Positions 39,095 to 48,430 of a stretch of 64,000 nucleotides of DNA are shown piece by piece. The notes under the pieces were generated by a model. The model made no database searches, was not told the DNA's origin, and saw nothing but the letters and a program-made list of their open reading frames with translations. Origin of the DNA: Herbaspirillum chlorophenolicum (lineage in GTDB: Bacteria; Pseudomonadota; Gammaproteobacteria; Burkholderiales; Burkholderiaceae_D); the NCBI RefSeq assembly GCF_001189955.1, contig NZ_LFLT01000016.1, positions 45,138 to 109,137 on the forward strand, in the 5' to 3' direction. A program made the position numbers and the translations under genes. Positions within the stretch are counted from its first letter, which is position 1, and each line of letters opens with the position of its first letter.

Positions 39095-40077
39095 CGACGC
39101 TGATTTCCATCAACCGCATCTACTACCTGATCGGCGTCATCGTCATGCTTCTGGTCGGCATGACCCTGCGCGACAAAGGCAACCCCAAACGCTATACCAC
39201 CGCGCTGTTCTGGTTCCTGTTCGGCGCCGTGTTCCTGTTCGGCGACCTGCTGGTCGATGGCCTGGGCAAGCCGATGGCCTACCGCATCATCGGCGCCGCC
39301 GTGATCATCATTTCGCTGATCGCCGGCACCGGCTTGTTGTCCATGGGTTCCTACGCCACCACCACGTATGAAGAACGCGTGGCCTCCGCCAAGCGCCTGG
39401 GCAACTGGCTGTTCTTCCCGGCAGTACTGATCCCGGTGATTACGGTGGCCTGTACCGTGCTGCTCAAGGGCGTCTCGGTCGGCGACGTGTTCCTGCTCGA
39501 CCAGAAACAACTGACGCTGGCGGCGCTATGCGTGGCCTGTATCTGCGCCTTGATCGCCGGTTGGGCATTGACCGGCGGCACGCCGCTGCAAGCGGTGCGC
39601 CAGTCGCGCCGGCTGGTGGACTCGATCGGCTGGGCCGCGATCCTGCCGCTGATGCTGGCCATGCTGGGCGGCGTGTTCGTCGCCGCCAAGACCGGCAACT
39701 CGGTGCAGCAAGTGGTGAGCCTGTTCGTCAACCCGGACAACCGCTTCCTGGTGGTGGTGATCTACTGCGTCGGCATGGCGCTGTTCACCATGGTAATGGG
39801 TAACGCCTTCGCCGCCTTCCCGGTCATGAGCGCGGGCATTGCCCTGCCCTTCCTGATCGTGGGACACCACGCAGACCCGGCGCCGCTGGTGGCCATCGGC
39901 ATGTATTCGGGCTACTGCGGTACGCTGATGACGCCAATGGCAGCCAACTACAATATCGTGCCGGCCGCATTGCTTGAACTGAAGAACAAGTACCAGGTGA
40001 TCAAGGTGCAGATCCCGACCGCCCTCACCTTACTGGCCGTCAATGTGCTGCTGATGTACTTCCTCGCTTTCCGCTGA
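39091..40077 (+). CDS. DUF979 family membrane protein, putative transporter half
   Basis: Integral membrane protein of 328 aa with about nine to ten helices, recognised as DUF979. I chose the ATG at 39091, which overlaps the DUF969 stop; a longer frame starting at 38620 runs through that gene in another register and is not real. Motifs include GNAFAAFPVMSAGIALPFLI and SGYCGTLMTPMAANYNIVP, resembling the hairpin and Thr/Pro-rich segments of ion-coupled organic acid transporters. It is probably the main transport subunit of the pair. Confidence 0.85.
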   Translation: MTTLISINRIYYLIGVIVMLLVGMTLRDKGNPKRYTTALFWFLFGAVFLFGDLLVDGLGKPMAYRIIGAAVIIISLIAGTGLLSMGSYATTTYEERVASAKRLGNWLFFPAVLIPVITVACTVLLKGVSVGDVFLLDQKQLTLAALCVACICALIAGWALTGGTPLQAVRQSRRLVDSIGWAAILPLMLAMLGGVFVAAKTGNSVQQVVSLFVNPDNRFLVVVIYCVGMALFTMVMGNAFAAFPVMSAGIALPFLIVGHHADPAPLVAIGMYSGYCGTLMTPMAANYNIVPAALLELKNKYQVIKVQIPTALTLLAVNVLLMYFLAFR

Positions 40078-40146
40078 GACCGGAAGTCCTGACAGCGGCA
40101 CCTGCCGTGGCCGCCCTGGCGGTCACGGACGTTTCAAGGAGTCCCC

Positions 40147-41151
40147 ATGCAACTGAACATCCAGCAAGCCGAATCCTTCGCGCGCATGCCGCTGGCCTAC
40201 CTGCGCCATGAGTACCCCAACCACATCATGCACCTGCTCAACGACGAGCAGGATGTGCTCTCGCCACGCGCGCTGCATCCGGTGTTCTATGGCTGCTACG
40301 ACTGGCACTCGGCAGTGCATGGCTACTGGCTGCTGCTGCGCTGCATTCGCCGCTATCCCGAGCTGCCGGCGCTGGCCGACATCGGCGCCATCTTCGACGA
40401 GCATTTCACACCGGAACTGATGGAGCGCGAAACCGATTACTTCCGCGCCCCCAATCGCACGTCATTCGAGCGCCCCTACGGCTTCGGCTGGATCCTGGCG
40501 CTGGATCAGGAACTGGCGCAATCGCAGCATCCGAACGTGCCGCAATGGCATGCATCGATGAAGCCGCTGACCACCGAGATCCGCAGCCGTCTGCTGGGCT
40601 ACCTGTCCCGGCTGAGCTACCCGATCCGGGTCGGCACGCACTACAACACGGCGTTCGCCTTGACGCTGTCGCTGGACTACGCGCGCCACACACAGGATGG
40701 CGAACTGGAAACGGCCATCGTCGCGGCATCGCTCCGCTACTACGGCAACGATACCGACTATCCCGCGCACTACGAACCGGGCGGCGACGAATACATCTCG
40801 GGCGGGCTGGCAGAAGCGCTGCTGATGACCAAGGTCCTGCCGGCCGGCAGCTTCCAGTCCTGGTTCGACAACTACCTGCCGCGCATCGCCGAGGTCACGC
40901 AGATCATGCAGCCGGCCACGGTGAGCGACCGCACCGATCCCAAGATCGCCCACCTGGACGGATTGAACCTGTCGCGCGCATGGTGCATGAAGCACATCCT
41001 GCGTCACCTGCACGCCGACCATCCGGCGCGCGCGGCCATCGGCGCCGCGATAGATCGCCACATCGCGGCGTCGATCGATCACGTGGTCGGCAGCCACTAC
41101 AGCGGCGGCCATTGGCTGGCGAGCTTCGCCTTGCTGGCGCTGGAAGGCTAA
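40147..41151 (+). CDS. DUF2891 family protein
   Basis: Soluble protein of 334 aa with no signal peptide, recognised as DUF2891, a family of unknown function. Conserved-looking features are rich in aromatic residues, His and Asp: FYGCYDWHSAVHGYW, ERPYGFGWILALDQEL, RVGTHYNTAFALTLSLDYAR, EPGGDEYISGG, and HYSGGHWLASFALLAL. The pattern of repeated helices with HxG/GxxW motifs hints at an alpha-toroid enzyme, but this is a guess. It lies 69 bp after the DUF979 gene and belongs to the oxoproline unit by position. Confidence 0.82.
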   Translation: MQLNIQQAESFARMPLAYLRHEYPNHIMHLLNDEQDVLSPRALHPVFYGCYDWHSAVHGYWLLLRCIRRYPELPALADIGAIFDEHFTPELMERETDYFRAPNRTSFERPYGFGWILALDQELAQSQHPNVPQWHASMKPLTTEIRSRLLGYLSRLSYPIRVGTHYNTAFALTLSLDYARHTQDGELETAIVAASLRYYGNDTDYPAHYEPGGDEYISGGLAEALLMTKVLPAGSFQSWFDNYLPRIAEVTQIMQPATVSDRTDPKIAHLDGLNLSRAWCMKHILRHLHADHPARAAIGAAIDRHIAASIDHVVGSHYSGGHWLASFALLALEG

Positions 41152-41182
41152 GCCGGTAAGCGGGACGACCGCCGCAATGAAA

Positions 41183-41216
41183 AAGGCCCTCGTGCATTCA
41201 AGCGCACGAGGGCCTT
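41183..41216 (-). terminator. Intrinsic terminator, mainly for ndh
   Basis: AAGGCCCTCGTGC (41183-41195) pairs with GCACGAGGGCCTT (41204-41216), a perfect 13-bp stem. Its T-run lies on the minus strand (TTTTTCATT), so it ends the NADH dehydrogenase transcript. It could also slow readthrough from DUF2891 on the other strand. Confidence 0.85.
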
Positions 41217-41233
41217 GTCGTTGACAGCCGCCG

Positions 41234-42520
41234 TTACTCAACCGATGGCTTGTGCGGCGTCTCCTGTTTCCCATGCATGGTGCTGGAAATGACCCGCGCG
41301 CTGCGCTTGAAGGTCAGATAAGCCCAGGCCCAGTCGCTCATCACCATCACGCGGTTGCGGAAGCCGATCAGGAAGTACACGTGCACGAACAGCCAGAATA
41401 GCCATGCAGGGAAACCCGAGAACTTGAACTTGCCCACCATCGCGATCGCGGCCTTGCGGCCGATCGTGGCCAGCGAGCCATAGTCCTGGTATTTGAACGC
41501 TTGCAGCGGCCGGTTGGCGATGCGGTTCTGGATGTTGCGCGCGGCCACCCGCCCCATCTGCTTGGCCGCCGGCGACACGCCCGGCACAGGCTTGCCATCC
41601 GACTGGGCGGCGGCCAGGTCACCGATCACGTAGACATCATCGCGCCCGGCGATGTTCAGCTCAGGCGATACCGGCACGCGGCCGGCGCGGTCCAGCTCCA
41701 CGCCCAGCGACTTGCCCAGCGGCGAGGCCGCCACGCCAGCCGACCAGATCACGGTACGCGAGGCCAGCGTCTGCTCGCCGCCGAAGTTGGCATAGCGCAC
41801 GCACTGCTCGTCGATGTGCACCACGCGGCTGCCGGTACGCACATCCACGCCCAGCTTTTGCAGTTGTTCGCGCGCTTTCTCGGAAAGGTCTGGCGGATAA
41901 GCGCCAAGGATGCGATCCGAGCCCTCGATCAGCACCACGCGCGCCGAATGCGGGTCGATGTTGCGGAACTCGCCGCGCAGCGTGTGGCGCGCGATCTCGA
42001 CCAGGGTGCCGGCCATTTCCACGCCGGTAGCGCCGCCGCCGATGACGGTGAAAGTCAGCCACTCCTGCCGGCGGCGCTCATCAGTTTCGCGCTCGGCATA
42101 TTCAAACGCCATCAGGATGCGGCGGCGGATGTCGAAGGCGTCTTCCAGCGTCTTGAGCCCCGGCGCCAGGCCAGCCCATTCGTCGCGCCCAAAATAGCTG
42201 TGGGTGGAACCGGCAGCCACGATCAGGTAGTCGTAGTCGATGCGCGTGCCATCTTCCAGCGAGACCGACTTGCCATTCACATCGATGGAAGTGACATCCG
42301 CCATCAACGTGGTGACATTGCGCTGTCCCGACAGGATGTTGCGGATGGGAGCGCTGATGGCCGGGGCAGACAAGCCCGCGGTAGCCACCTGGTACAGCAG
42401 CGGCTGGAACAGGTGATGGTTGCTGCGATCGATCATGGTGATGCGGACATCCGCGCCAGCCAGTTCGCGGGCGGCGGCCAGTCCGCCGAAACCACAGCCG
42501 ATGATGACTACGTGGGGCAT
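41234..42520 (-). CDS. ndh: Type II NADH:quinone oxidoreductase
   Basis: Single-subunit flavoenzyme of 428 aa that oxidises NADH and reduces quinone at the membrane without pumping protons. The FAD-binding start is VVIIGCGFGGLAAAREL and the NADH-binding fold is FTVIGGGATGVEMAGTLVE. VYVIGDLAA is the second FAD motif, and the C-terminal region WLFWLFVHVYFLIGFRNRVMV is the amphipathic membrane anchor. It gives the cell a non-coupled alternative to the complex I encoded upstream. The start at 42520 is an ATG with no competing frame. Confidence 0.93.
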   Translation of the reverse strand: MPHVVIIGCGFGGLAAARELAGADVRITMIDRSNHHLFQPLLYQVATAGLSAPAISAPIRNILSGQRNVTTLMADVTSIDVNGKSVSLEDGTRIDYDYLIVAAGSTHSYFGRDEWAGLAPGLKTLEDAFDIRRRILMAFEYAERETDERRRQEWLTFTVIGGGATGVEMAGTLVEIARHTLRGEFRNIDPHSARVVLIEGSDRILGAYPPDLSEKAREQLQKLGVDVRTGSRVVHIDEQCVRYANFGGEQTLASRTVIWSAGVAASPLGKSLGVELDRAGRVPVSPELNIAGRDDVYVIGDLAAAQSDGKPVPGVSPAAKQMGRVAARNIQNRIANRPLQAFKYQDYGSLATIGRKAAIAMVGKFKFSGFPAWLFWLFVHVYFLIGFRNRVMVMSDWAWAYLTFKRSARVISSTMHGKQETPHKPSVE

Positions 42521-42847
42521 GGGCTTCCTTTCAAAAGTAAATTGTTTTTATGGCTGCCCCAGCCTTTCGGCCACGGCGGCACTGTCCCCTACTCTCTATT
42601 CGGATCTGCTTGCGCTGCCAGGCCACGGTTCCCCCATGACACCGCGGCCGCGAAGATAATTTGATCTTCGTCAATGCAGACGGACAGAATCTCACATATT
42701 TGCCTCGAAAGCACTTGGCCACTTTGTCATACCCCACGCCGCCCAAATAAGCAGCCACAAAAGAAAATCCCCCGAAGCCTTGCGGCCACGGGGGATTTTC
42801 AAGCGTCGCTGGTGTCCGGCGACAAGGCCGGAACCTGCAAGCCGGTC
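42521..42847. other. 327-bp intergenic region between ndh and pnp
   Basis: Besides the pnp terminator at 42764-42799, I see no gene. It must contain the ndh promoter on the minus strand. Its centre carries a short AT-rich block around 42650-42680 (AAGATAATTTGATCTTCG, itself nearly palindromic) that is a candidate control site. Confidence 0.4.
42764..42799 (-). terminator. Intrinsic terminator of pnp
   Basis: AAAATCCCCCG (42764-42774) pairs with CGGGGGATTTT (42789-42799) around a 14-base loop. On the minus strand it ends in TTTTCTTTT. It lies about 50 bp after the pnp stop. Confidence 0.88.
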
Positions 42848-44986
42848 TTACTGAGCTTCGTTCGAAGCAGCCGCTTCCGGCGCTTCTTCAGCTTGTGCAG
42901 CCTTCATCGACAGCTTCAGGCGGCCACGGTCGTCGGTCTCCAGGACCTTCACGCGCACTTGCTGGCCTTCCTTCAGGTAGTCGGCCACGGCGTTGACGCG
43001 CTCGTTGGCGATCTGGCTGATGTGCAGCAAGCCGTCCTTGCCCGGCAGGACCTGGACGATCGCGCCGAAGTCCAGCAGCTTGAGCACGGTGCCTTCGTAG
43101 ACCTTGCCCACTTCGACGGAAGCGGTCAGTTCTTCGATGCGGCGCTTGGCTTCCTGGCCAGCCGACGCGTCGACGGAAGCGATGGTGACCACGCCTTCGT
43201 CGCTGATGTCGATCTGGGTGCCGGTTTCTTCGGTCAGCGCGCGGATCACGGCGCCGCCCTTGCCGATCACGTCACGGATCTTCTCCGGGTTGATCTTGAT
43301 GGTGATCAGGCGCGGTGCGAAGTCGGACAGCTCGCCACGGCCCGAAGGCACGGCTTCCTGCATCTTGCCCAGGATATGCTGGCGGCCTTCCTTGGCCTGC
43401 TCCAGCGCCACCTGCATGATTTCCTTGGTGATGCCCTGGATCTTGATATCCATCTGCAGCGCGGTGATGCCTTCGGCAGTACCGGCCACCTTGAAGTCCA
43501 TGTCGCCCAGGTGGTCTTCGTCACCCAGGATGTCGGTCAGCACGGCGAACTTGTTGCCTTCCTTGATCAGGCCCATGGCGATACCTGCCACGTGCGCCTT
43601 CATCGGCACGCCGGCGTCCATCAGTGCCAGGCAGCCGCCGCAGACGGAAGCCATCGACGAGGAACCGTTGGATTCGGTGATTTCCGACACCAGGCGCACC
43701 GAGTAGCTGAACTCGTCAGCTGCCGGCAATGCGGCCAGCAGCGCGCGCTTGGCCAGGCGGCCGTGGCCGATTTCGCGGCGCTTCGGGGTACCGACGCGGC
43801 CGGTTTCGCCGGTGGCGAACGGAGGCATGTTGTAGTGAAGCATGAAGCGGTCGGTGTACTCGCCCAGCAGGCCGTCGATCTTCTGCTCGTCGCGTGCGGT
43901 ACCCAGCGTGGCCACGACCAGCGCCTGGGTTTCGCCACGGGTGAACAGGGCCGAACCGTGGGTACGCGGCAGCACGCCGGTACGGATCGAGATCGGACGC
44001 ACGGTGCGGGTGTCACGGCCGTCGATGCGGGGTTCGCCTTCCAGGATCTGCGAACGCACGATCTTGGCTTCCAGGTCGAACAGGATCGAACCGACTTCAG
44101 CGGAATCGGCAGCCACGGTGCCGTTGGCGACAGCTTCTGCCACCAGCGCTTCGTTGACTTGCGCCGACACGCTCTTCAGCTTTTCGGTGCGGGCTTGCTT
44201 GTCCTTGGTCTGGTAGGCTTCGCGCAGCGGGCCTTCGGCCAGTTGCGACACGCGCGAGATCAGCGCTTCGTTCTTGGCCGGGGCGGTCCATTGGACTTCC
44301 GGCTTGCCGCCGTCGCGCACCAGCGCATGGATGGCTTCGATCACGGCCTTCGACTGCTCGTGGCCGAACACGACCGCGCCCAGCATCACTTCTTCGGACA
44401 GTTGTTCGGCTTCGGACTCAACCATCAGCACGGCGGTTTCGGTGCCGGCCACGACCAGGTCCAGTTGCGAGGACTTCAGTTGCGTCTGGGTCGGGTTCAG
44501 CACGTACTGGCCGTCGATGTAGCCCACACGGGCGGCGCCGACCGGGCCATTGAAAGGGATGCCGGCCAGCGACAGCGCTGCCGAGGAGCCGATCATCGCG
44601 GGGATGTCAGGATCGATTTCCGGGTTGACCGACAGCACGTGCACGATCACCTGGACTTCGTTCAGGTAGCCTTCCGGGAACAGCGGGCGGATCGGACGAT
44701 CGATCAGGCGCGAGGTCAGGGTTTCCTTTTCGGAAGGCTTGCCTTCACGCTTGAAGAAACCGCCGGGAATACGGCCGGCCGCATAGGTTTTTTCGATGTA
44801 ATCGACGGTCAGCGGGAAGAAGTCCTGGCCGGGCTTTGCTTCCTTGCGGGCCACCACGGTAGCCAGGATGACGGTGTCTTCAACCGACACGAGCACGGCG
44901 CCGGAAGCCTGGCGAGCGATTTCGCCGGTTTCCAGCGTGACTTGGTGCTGGCCATACTGGAAGGTCTTGGTAACTTTATTAAACAC
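42848..44986 (-). CDS. pnp: Polyribonucleotide nucleotidyltransferase (PNPase)
   Basis: Trimeric 3'-5' phosphorolytic exoribonuclease of 712 aa, a core of the RNA degradosome. Two RNase PH-like domains come first (HMNYNFPPF-type [26 protein letters not shown] in the second). A KH domain follows ([20 protein letters not shown], about residues 560-610), then an S1 domain ([29 protein letters not shown], about 622-690). The start codon is GTG at 44986, well placed after AAAGGAAA. It follows rpsO, the classic order, separated by a terminator and a second hairpin that may take part in RNase III-dependent autoregulation. Confidence 0.98.
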   Translation of the reverse strand: MFNKVTKTFQYGQHQVTLETGEIARQASGAVLVSVEDTVILATVVARKEAKPGQDFFPLTVDYIEKTYAAGRIPGGFFKREGKPSEKETLTSRLIDRPIRPLFPEGYLNEVQVIVHVLSVNPEIDPDIPAMIGSSAALSLAGIPFNGPVGAARVGYIDGQYVLNPTQTQLKSSQLDLVVAGTETAVLMVESEAEQLSEEVMLGAVVFGHEQSKAVIEAIHALVRDGGKPEVQWTAPAKNEALISRVSQLAEGPLREAYQTKDKQARTEKLKSVSAQVNEALVAEAVANGTVAADSAEVGSILFDLEAKIVRSQILEGEPRIDGRDTRTVRPISIRTGVLPRTHGSALFTRGETQALVVATLGTARDEQKIDGLLGEYTDRFMLHYNMPPFATGETGRVGTPKRREIGHGRLAKRALLAALPAADEFSYSVRLVSEITESNGSSSMASVCGGCLALMDAGVPMKAHVAGIAMGLIKEGNKFAVLTDILGDEDHLGDMDFKVAGTAEGITALQMDIKIQGITKEIMQVALEQAKEGRQHILGKMQEAVPSGRGELSDFAPRLITIKINPEKIRDVIGKGGAVIRALTEETGTQIDISDEGVVTIASVDASAGQEAKRRIEELTASVEVGKVYEGTVLKLLDFGAIVQVLPGKDGLLHISQIANERVNAVADYLKEGQQVRVKVLETDDRGRLKLSMKAAQAEEAPEAAASNEAQ

Positions 44987-45191
44987 GGTATTTCCTTTCT
45001 TTTATGGAGCCTGCCCCGACTGTGTTCACGGTGCGCGGCTTCCTTTTGCCGACAGATTTTCAGGCGCTGTCGTTCACCTCACCACAGCCGCAACCTATCG
45101 GCATGCGGCTTACGACGAACGCGGCCATGCTGCGCCACGATGAGACTAAAACGATGAATCCGCAAAACTCCCGCCAATGCTGCAGGCGGGA

Positions 45192-45219
45192 ACGATTCCA
45201 CATGCAACGATGGAATCGT
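45192..45219 (-). promoter_or_regulatory. Stem-loop in the pnp leader, possible RNase III site
   Basis: ACGATTCCA (45192-45200) and TGGAATCGT (45211-45219) form a perfect 9-bp stem with a 10-base loop, directly downstream of the rpsO terminator's T-run on the minus strand. In E. coli a leader stem-loop before pnp is cut by RNase III and controls PNPase levels. A similar role here is an inference from position. Confidence 0.45.
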
Positions 45220-45230
45220 AAAAAAACAAA

Positions 45231-45259
45231 ATGCCCGCGTCAGCTAGTGACGCAGGCAT
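45231..45259 (-). terminator. Intrinsic terminator of rpsO
   Basis: ATGCCCGCGTCA and TGACGCAGGCAT pair with one G-U position around a 5-base loop. On the minus strand it is followed by TTTTGTTTTTTT. It lies about 43 bp after the rpsO stop; partial readthrough would give the rpsO-pnp message. Confidence 0.88.
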
Positions 45260-45301
45260 TCTGGCTATGACCCGTGAAACGGATGGAAACGCGGAGTCAA
45301 A

Positions 45302-45571
45302 TTACTTACGCAGACCGAGTTTTTCGATCAGTGCGCGGTAACGGTCGGCGTCCTTGCCCTTCAGGTAGGAGAGCAGGCTCTTGCGACGGTTAACCATCTT
45401 GATCAGGCCGCGGCGGGAGTGGTGATCCTTGCTGTGTTCCTTGAAGTGACCGTTCAGGTCGTTGATGCGTGCGGTCAGCAGCGCAACTTGCACTTCAGGA
45501 GAGCCGGTGTCGTTCGTACCACGGGCGTTATCGGAGATAATGACAGCCTTGGCTGCTTTTTCGATGGACAT
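45302..45571 (-). CDS. rpsO: 30S ribosomal protein S15
   Basis: Ribosomal protein of 89 aa that binds 16S rRNA in the platform of the small subunit. The core [34 protein letters not shown] with the conserved His/Asp/Ser rRNA contacts, and [13 protein letters not shown], are intact. The ATG at 45571 is preceded by a good ribosome site (GAAAGGTAAAT). It precedes pnp. Confidence 0.98.
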   Translation of the reverse strand: MSIEKAAKAVIISDNARGTNDTGSPEVQVALLTARINDLNGHFKEHSKDHHSRRGLIKMVNRRKSLLSYLKGKDADRYRALIEKLGLRK

Positions 45572-45669
45572 GCTATTTACCTTTCACAAGCGGTGTGCGG
45601 AGCAACCAATCCGGGCCCTGCATACCGTGAACAAAAAATTGAATTCCGGCCAAAATGACCAGACGCGGA

Positions 45670-45697
45670 AGTATATAGCAAAATCCAGTTTATTCAA
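45670..45697 (-). promoter_or_regulatory. Sigma-70-type promoter of rpsO
   Basis: On the minus strand a -35 box TTGAAT (45692-45697) and a -10 box TATACT (45670-45675) are 16 bp apart. The -10 matches the consensus at five of six positions. Transcription would begin near 45663, giving a leader of about 90 bases to the rpsO ATG. Confidence 0.6.
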
Positions 45698-45829
45698 ATA
45701 CTTAGAGCCAACCGGATGGATGCCATGGAAGAACCATTGCACACCCGGCAGGCTGGCAACAGCCCTAAACGCAACTTTCCCGGCAACACTACAATGCCGG
45801 AATGACAATAAACTTCAGGACGACAAGCC

Positions 45830-46351
45830 ATGCATACCCTATTTTCCCTCCGCCGCCCGCGCATGATGCTGGCGGCCGCGCTCGCCGCCGCTTCGATGCT
45901 GACCGGATGCGCATCGCTGTTCCAGCCGCCGGTCGCGCCTGGCGAAGCTGAAGAGCAAGTCCTGGCCCGCCTGGGGCCGCCGACCAACGTTTACCAGGAT
46001 GGCAATACCCGCCTGTTCGAATACGGCGCCGGCGCCTTCGGCCAATACCAGTACATGGCCCGCATCGGCCCCGACCACCGGCTGGTTTCCTATGAGCAAG
46101 TCTGGACCATTGAAAACTTCCGCGCGATCCGCGTCGGCCAGGACACGAAAGAAGACGTGCTGCGCCGAGTCGGCCGGCCGACCGAGATCACCCGCTATGC
46201 GCGTATCCCGTACGAAGCGTGGAACTACGGCTTCAAGGAAAGCGGTGTGTGGAACTCACAGATGACGGTCTATTTCACCGACCAGGGCATCGTGCAGAAA
46301 GTGGAAAACGGCCCCGATCCGCGTTTCGATGATTCGCGCTTCCCCTTCTGA
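45830..46351 (+). CDS. SmpA/OmlA (BamE)-domain outer-membrane lipoprotein
   Basis: Lipoprotein of 173 aa. The signal peptide ends in a lipobox LTGC (Cys 27 in MLTGCASLF), so the mature protein is lipid-anchored. Two BamE-like repeats follow: EEQVLARLGPPTNVYQDGNTRLFEYGA and IRVGQDTKEDVLRRVGRPTEITRYAR, each with the LGxP pattern of SmpA/OmlA domains. It is longer than BamE itself and probably a paralogue, so I do not assign bamE. It faces a gluconate-type permease gene across a bidirectional terminator. Confidence 0.87.
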   Translation: MHTLFSLRRPRMMLAAALAAASMLTGCASLFQPPVAPGEAEEQVLARLGPPTNVYQDGNTRLFEYGAGAFGQYQYMARIGPDHRLVSYEQVWTIENFRAIRVGQDTKEDVLRRVGRPTEITRYARIPYEAWNYGFKESGVWNSQMTVYFTDQGIVQKVENGPDPRFDDSRFPF

Positions 46352-46385
46352 TCCCCGTATCGCCACGTCCCCTCCGCACCAAAGA

Positions 46386-46409
46386 AAAAGGCCGCACATG
46401 CGGCCTTTT
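46386..46409. terminator. Bidirectional intrinsic terminator
   Basis: AAAAGGCCGCA and TGCGGCCTTTT form an 11-bp stem with a 2-base loop, flanked by A-rich and T-rich sequence. It serves the lipoprotein gene on the plus strand and the GntP gene on the minus strand. Confidence 0.87.
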
Positions 46410-46453
46410 CCAATACTGCGCCCATCACGGCGACAGGATGATGCTACGCCGGA

Positions 46454-47806
46454 TCAGATCACGGTCGCCAGCGCCAGCGTGAACAGCAGCGCCACCACGG
46501 AGACGATGGTTTCCATCACGGTCCAGGTCTTGAAGGTTTGCGGCACGGTCATGTTGAAGTATTCCTTGACCAGCCAGAAACCGCCGTCGTTGACGTGCGA
46601 CAGGATCAGCGAACCGGCGCCGGTAGCCAGCACCATCAGCTCGGGACGGGTGCCCGGGATGCTGGCGACGATCGGCGCCACGATACCGCAGGCCGTGGTC
46701 ATCGCCACGGTGGCCGAACCGGTTGCCACACGGATCAGCGCAGCCACGAACCAGCCCAGCAGCAGCGGCGACAAGTGCGCATCGGTAGCGATGCCGACGA
46801 TGGCCTTGGACACGCCGCCGTCCATCAGGATGCGGCCGAAGCCGGCGCCGGCGCCCACCACCAGGGTGATGCTGGCGATCGGCGCCAGGCACTCGTTGGT
46901 GAACTTGAGGATCTGGTCGGCGCCGAAGCCGCGCGCCTTGCCGAACGTCCAGAAACTGACCAGCGTGGCGATCAGCAATGCGATCACCGAGTTGCCGATC
47001 AGGCGCAGGAAGTCGTTGGCGAAGGTCTTGGGCGCGAAGAACAGGTCGGCCCAGCTACCGATCAGCATCAGCACCACCGGCAACAGGATGGTGAACAGCG
47101 TGATGCCGAAGCCCGGCAGTTGACGGTCCTTCTTGTGTTCTTCGACGAACTGCGCGATCAGCGGGTTATCCGGATTGGGGATGACCACCTTGGAGATCAG
47201 CTTGCCGAAGATCGGGCCGGCAATGATCGCCGTCGGAATACCGACGATCAGCGCATACATGATGGTGCGGCCGATATCGGCGCTATACGCAGTCACCGCC
47301 AGCAGCGCCGCCGGGTGCGGCGGGATCAGGCCGTGCACCACGGACAGGCCGGCCACCATCGGGATGCCGACCAGCACCATGTTGGTGCCGGTGCGCTTGG
47401 CCACGTTGAAGGCGATCGGCACCAACAGCACGAAACCGACTTCGAAGAACACCGGCAAGCCGACGATGAAGGCCACGACCATCATCGCCCAGTGCACGTT
47501 CTTCTCGCCGAAAGCCTTGATCATCGTATTGGCGATGCGCTCGGCGCCGCCCGACTCGGCCATCATCTTGCCCAGCATCGTGCCCAGGCCCACCACCAGG
47601 GCAATGTGCCCCAGCGCCCCGCCAACGCCGGTTTCGAAGGCCTTGACGATATTGCCCATCGGCATGCCCACGGCCAGGCCCAGCACCAGCGAGACGACGA
47701 TCAGGACGATGAACGGATTCATCTTGAATTTTGCGATCAGCACGATCAGTGCGATCACTGCTACCAGTGCGTACACCAGCAGCGCAGTTCCTTGTACAGC
47801 CTCCAT
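46454..47806 (-). CDS. GntP-family gluconate/aldonate:H+ symporter
   Basis: Inner-membrane permease of 450 aa with about 12-14 helices, belonging to the GntP family that imports gluconate and related sugar acids. Family segments are GLAVGMPMGNIVKAFETGVGG, LPVFFEVGFVLLVPIAF, VHGLIPPHPAA and VATGSATVAMTTACGI. I chose the ATG at 47806 because of its strong GAGGAGAG site; an upstream start would add ten residues. It is the last gene of the RpiR-deacylase-RidA arm. A substrate such as an acylated or free amino-sugar acid is inferred from its neighbours. Confidence 0.9.
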   Translation of the reverse strand: MEAVQGTALLVYALVAVIALIVLIAKFKMNPFIVLIVVSLVLGLAVGMPMGNIVKAFETGVGGALGHIALVVGLGTMLGKMMAESGGAERIANTMIKAFGEKNVHWAMMVVAFIVGLPVFFEVGFVLLVPIAFNVAKRTGTNMVLVGIPMVAGLSVVHGLIPPHPAALLAVTAYSADIGRTIMYALIVGIPTAIIAGPIFGKLISKVVIPNPDNPLIAQFVEEHKKDRQLPGFGITLFTILLPVVLMLIGSWADLFFAPKTFANDFLRLIGNSVIALLIATLVSFWTFGKARGFGADQILKFTNECLAPIASITLVVGAGAGFGRILMDGGVSKAIVGIATDAHLSPLLLGWFVAALIRVATGSATVAMTTACGIVAPIVASIPGTRPELMVLATGAGSLILSHVNDGGFWLVKEYFNMTVPQTFKTWTVMETIVSVVALLFTLALATVI

Positions 47807-47940
47807 CTGGCTCTCCTCTTCAGAAGGTAAAAACACCTGCCGGCATACAGCTCCCCTGCCGGCTCTTTATTTAAGTCTCCAACTCATCAACATCTGCGGC
47901 GAAGCGTCTTGACCCCGCTCCGCCACCGGTACGTCGCCGA

Positions 47941-48324
47941 TCAGCGCTTGAACGCCACGCAATCGACCTCGACCTTGCAATCCACCACCATGCTCGACAC
48001 CACACAGGCACGCGCCGGCGGATTGGCGCCGAAGTATTCCTTGAACACCTTGTTGAAGGATTGGAAGTCGCGCGGGTCGTCCAGCCAGACGCCGCAACGC
48101 ACCACGTGTTCCGGGCCGTAACCGGCTTCCTTCAGGATCGCCAGCACGTTCTGGATGGCCTTGTGCGACTGCGCGACGATGCCGCCGTCAATCACTTCGC
48201 CATTTTCCATCGCCACCTGGCCGGATACATACAGCCAGCCGTCGGCCGCCACCGCGCGGGCAAACGGCAAATGCTGGCCGCCGGTACCGCTGCCGCCTTC
48301 CACACCAAATCGTTGAATGCTCAT
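47941..48324 (-). CDS. RidA family protein (enamine/imine deaminase)
   Basis: Trimeric RidA/YjgF-type protein of 127 aa. Such proteins hydrolyse reactive enamine/imine intermediates released by PLP-dependent dehydratases. The active-site Arg is in PPARACVVSS and the Glu in KVEVDCVAFKR. LYVSGQVAMENGEVIDGGIVAQSHKAIQNV is the usual N-terminal core. I chose the ATG at 48324, with AAAGGAGC upstream; a longer frame to 48624 would be a non-family extension. Its place beside a PLP deaminase is functionally coherent. Confidence 0.9.
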   Translation of the reverse strand: MSIQRFGVEGGSGTGGQHLPFARAVAADGWLYVSGQVAMENGEVIDGGIVAQSHKAIQNVLAILKEAGYGPEHVVRCGVWLDDPRDFQSFNKVFKEYFGANPPARACVVSSMVVDCKVEVDCVAFKR

Positions 48325-48430
48325 TACTGCTCCTTTGCTAAAAAATGAATGCGCCTGTGGCAGGGCATTCGGTTTGCGATTGGCTTTTACGTTTTTTGTT
48401 TTTCGAATTCCTGCTGATACCGCCCAACGC

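Larger units (their letters stand above)
44987..45301. other. 315-bp rpsO-pnp intergenic region with two hairpins
   Basis: This region holds the rpsO terminator at 45231-45259 and the inverted repeat at 45192-45219 described separately. The remaining 200 bases up to the pnp start probably form the pnp leader. I see no gene. Confidence 0.6.

Noticed and set aside
42674..45157. Plus-strand frame of 827 aa opposite pnp
   Set aside because: Antisense to PNPase, which has all expected domains; no ribosome site and no family features.
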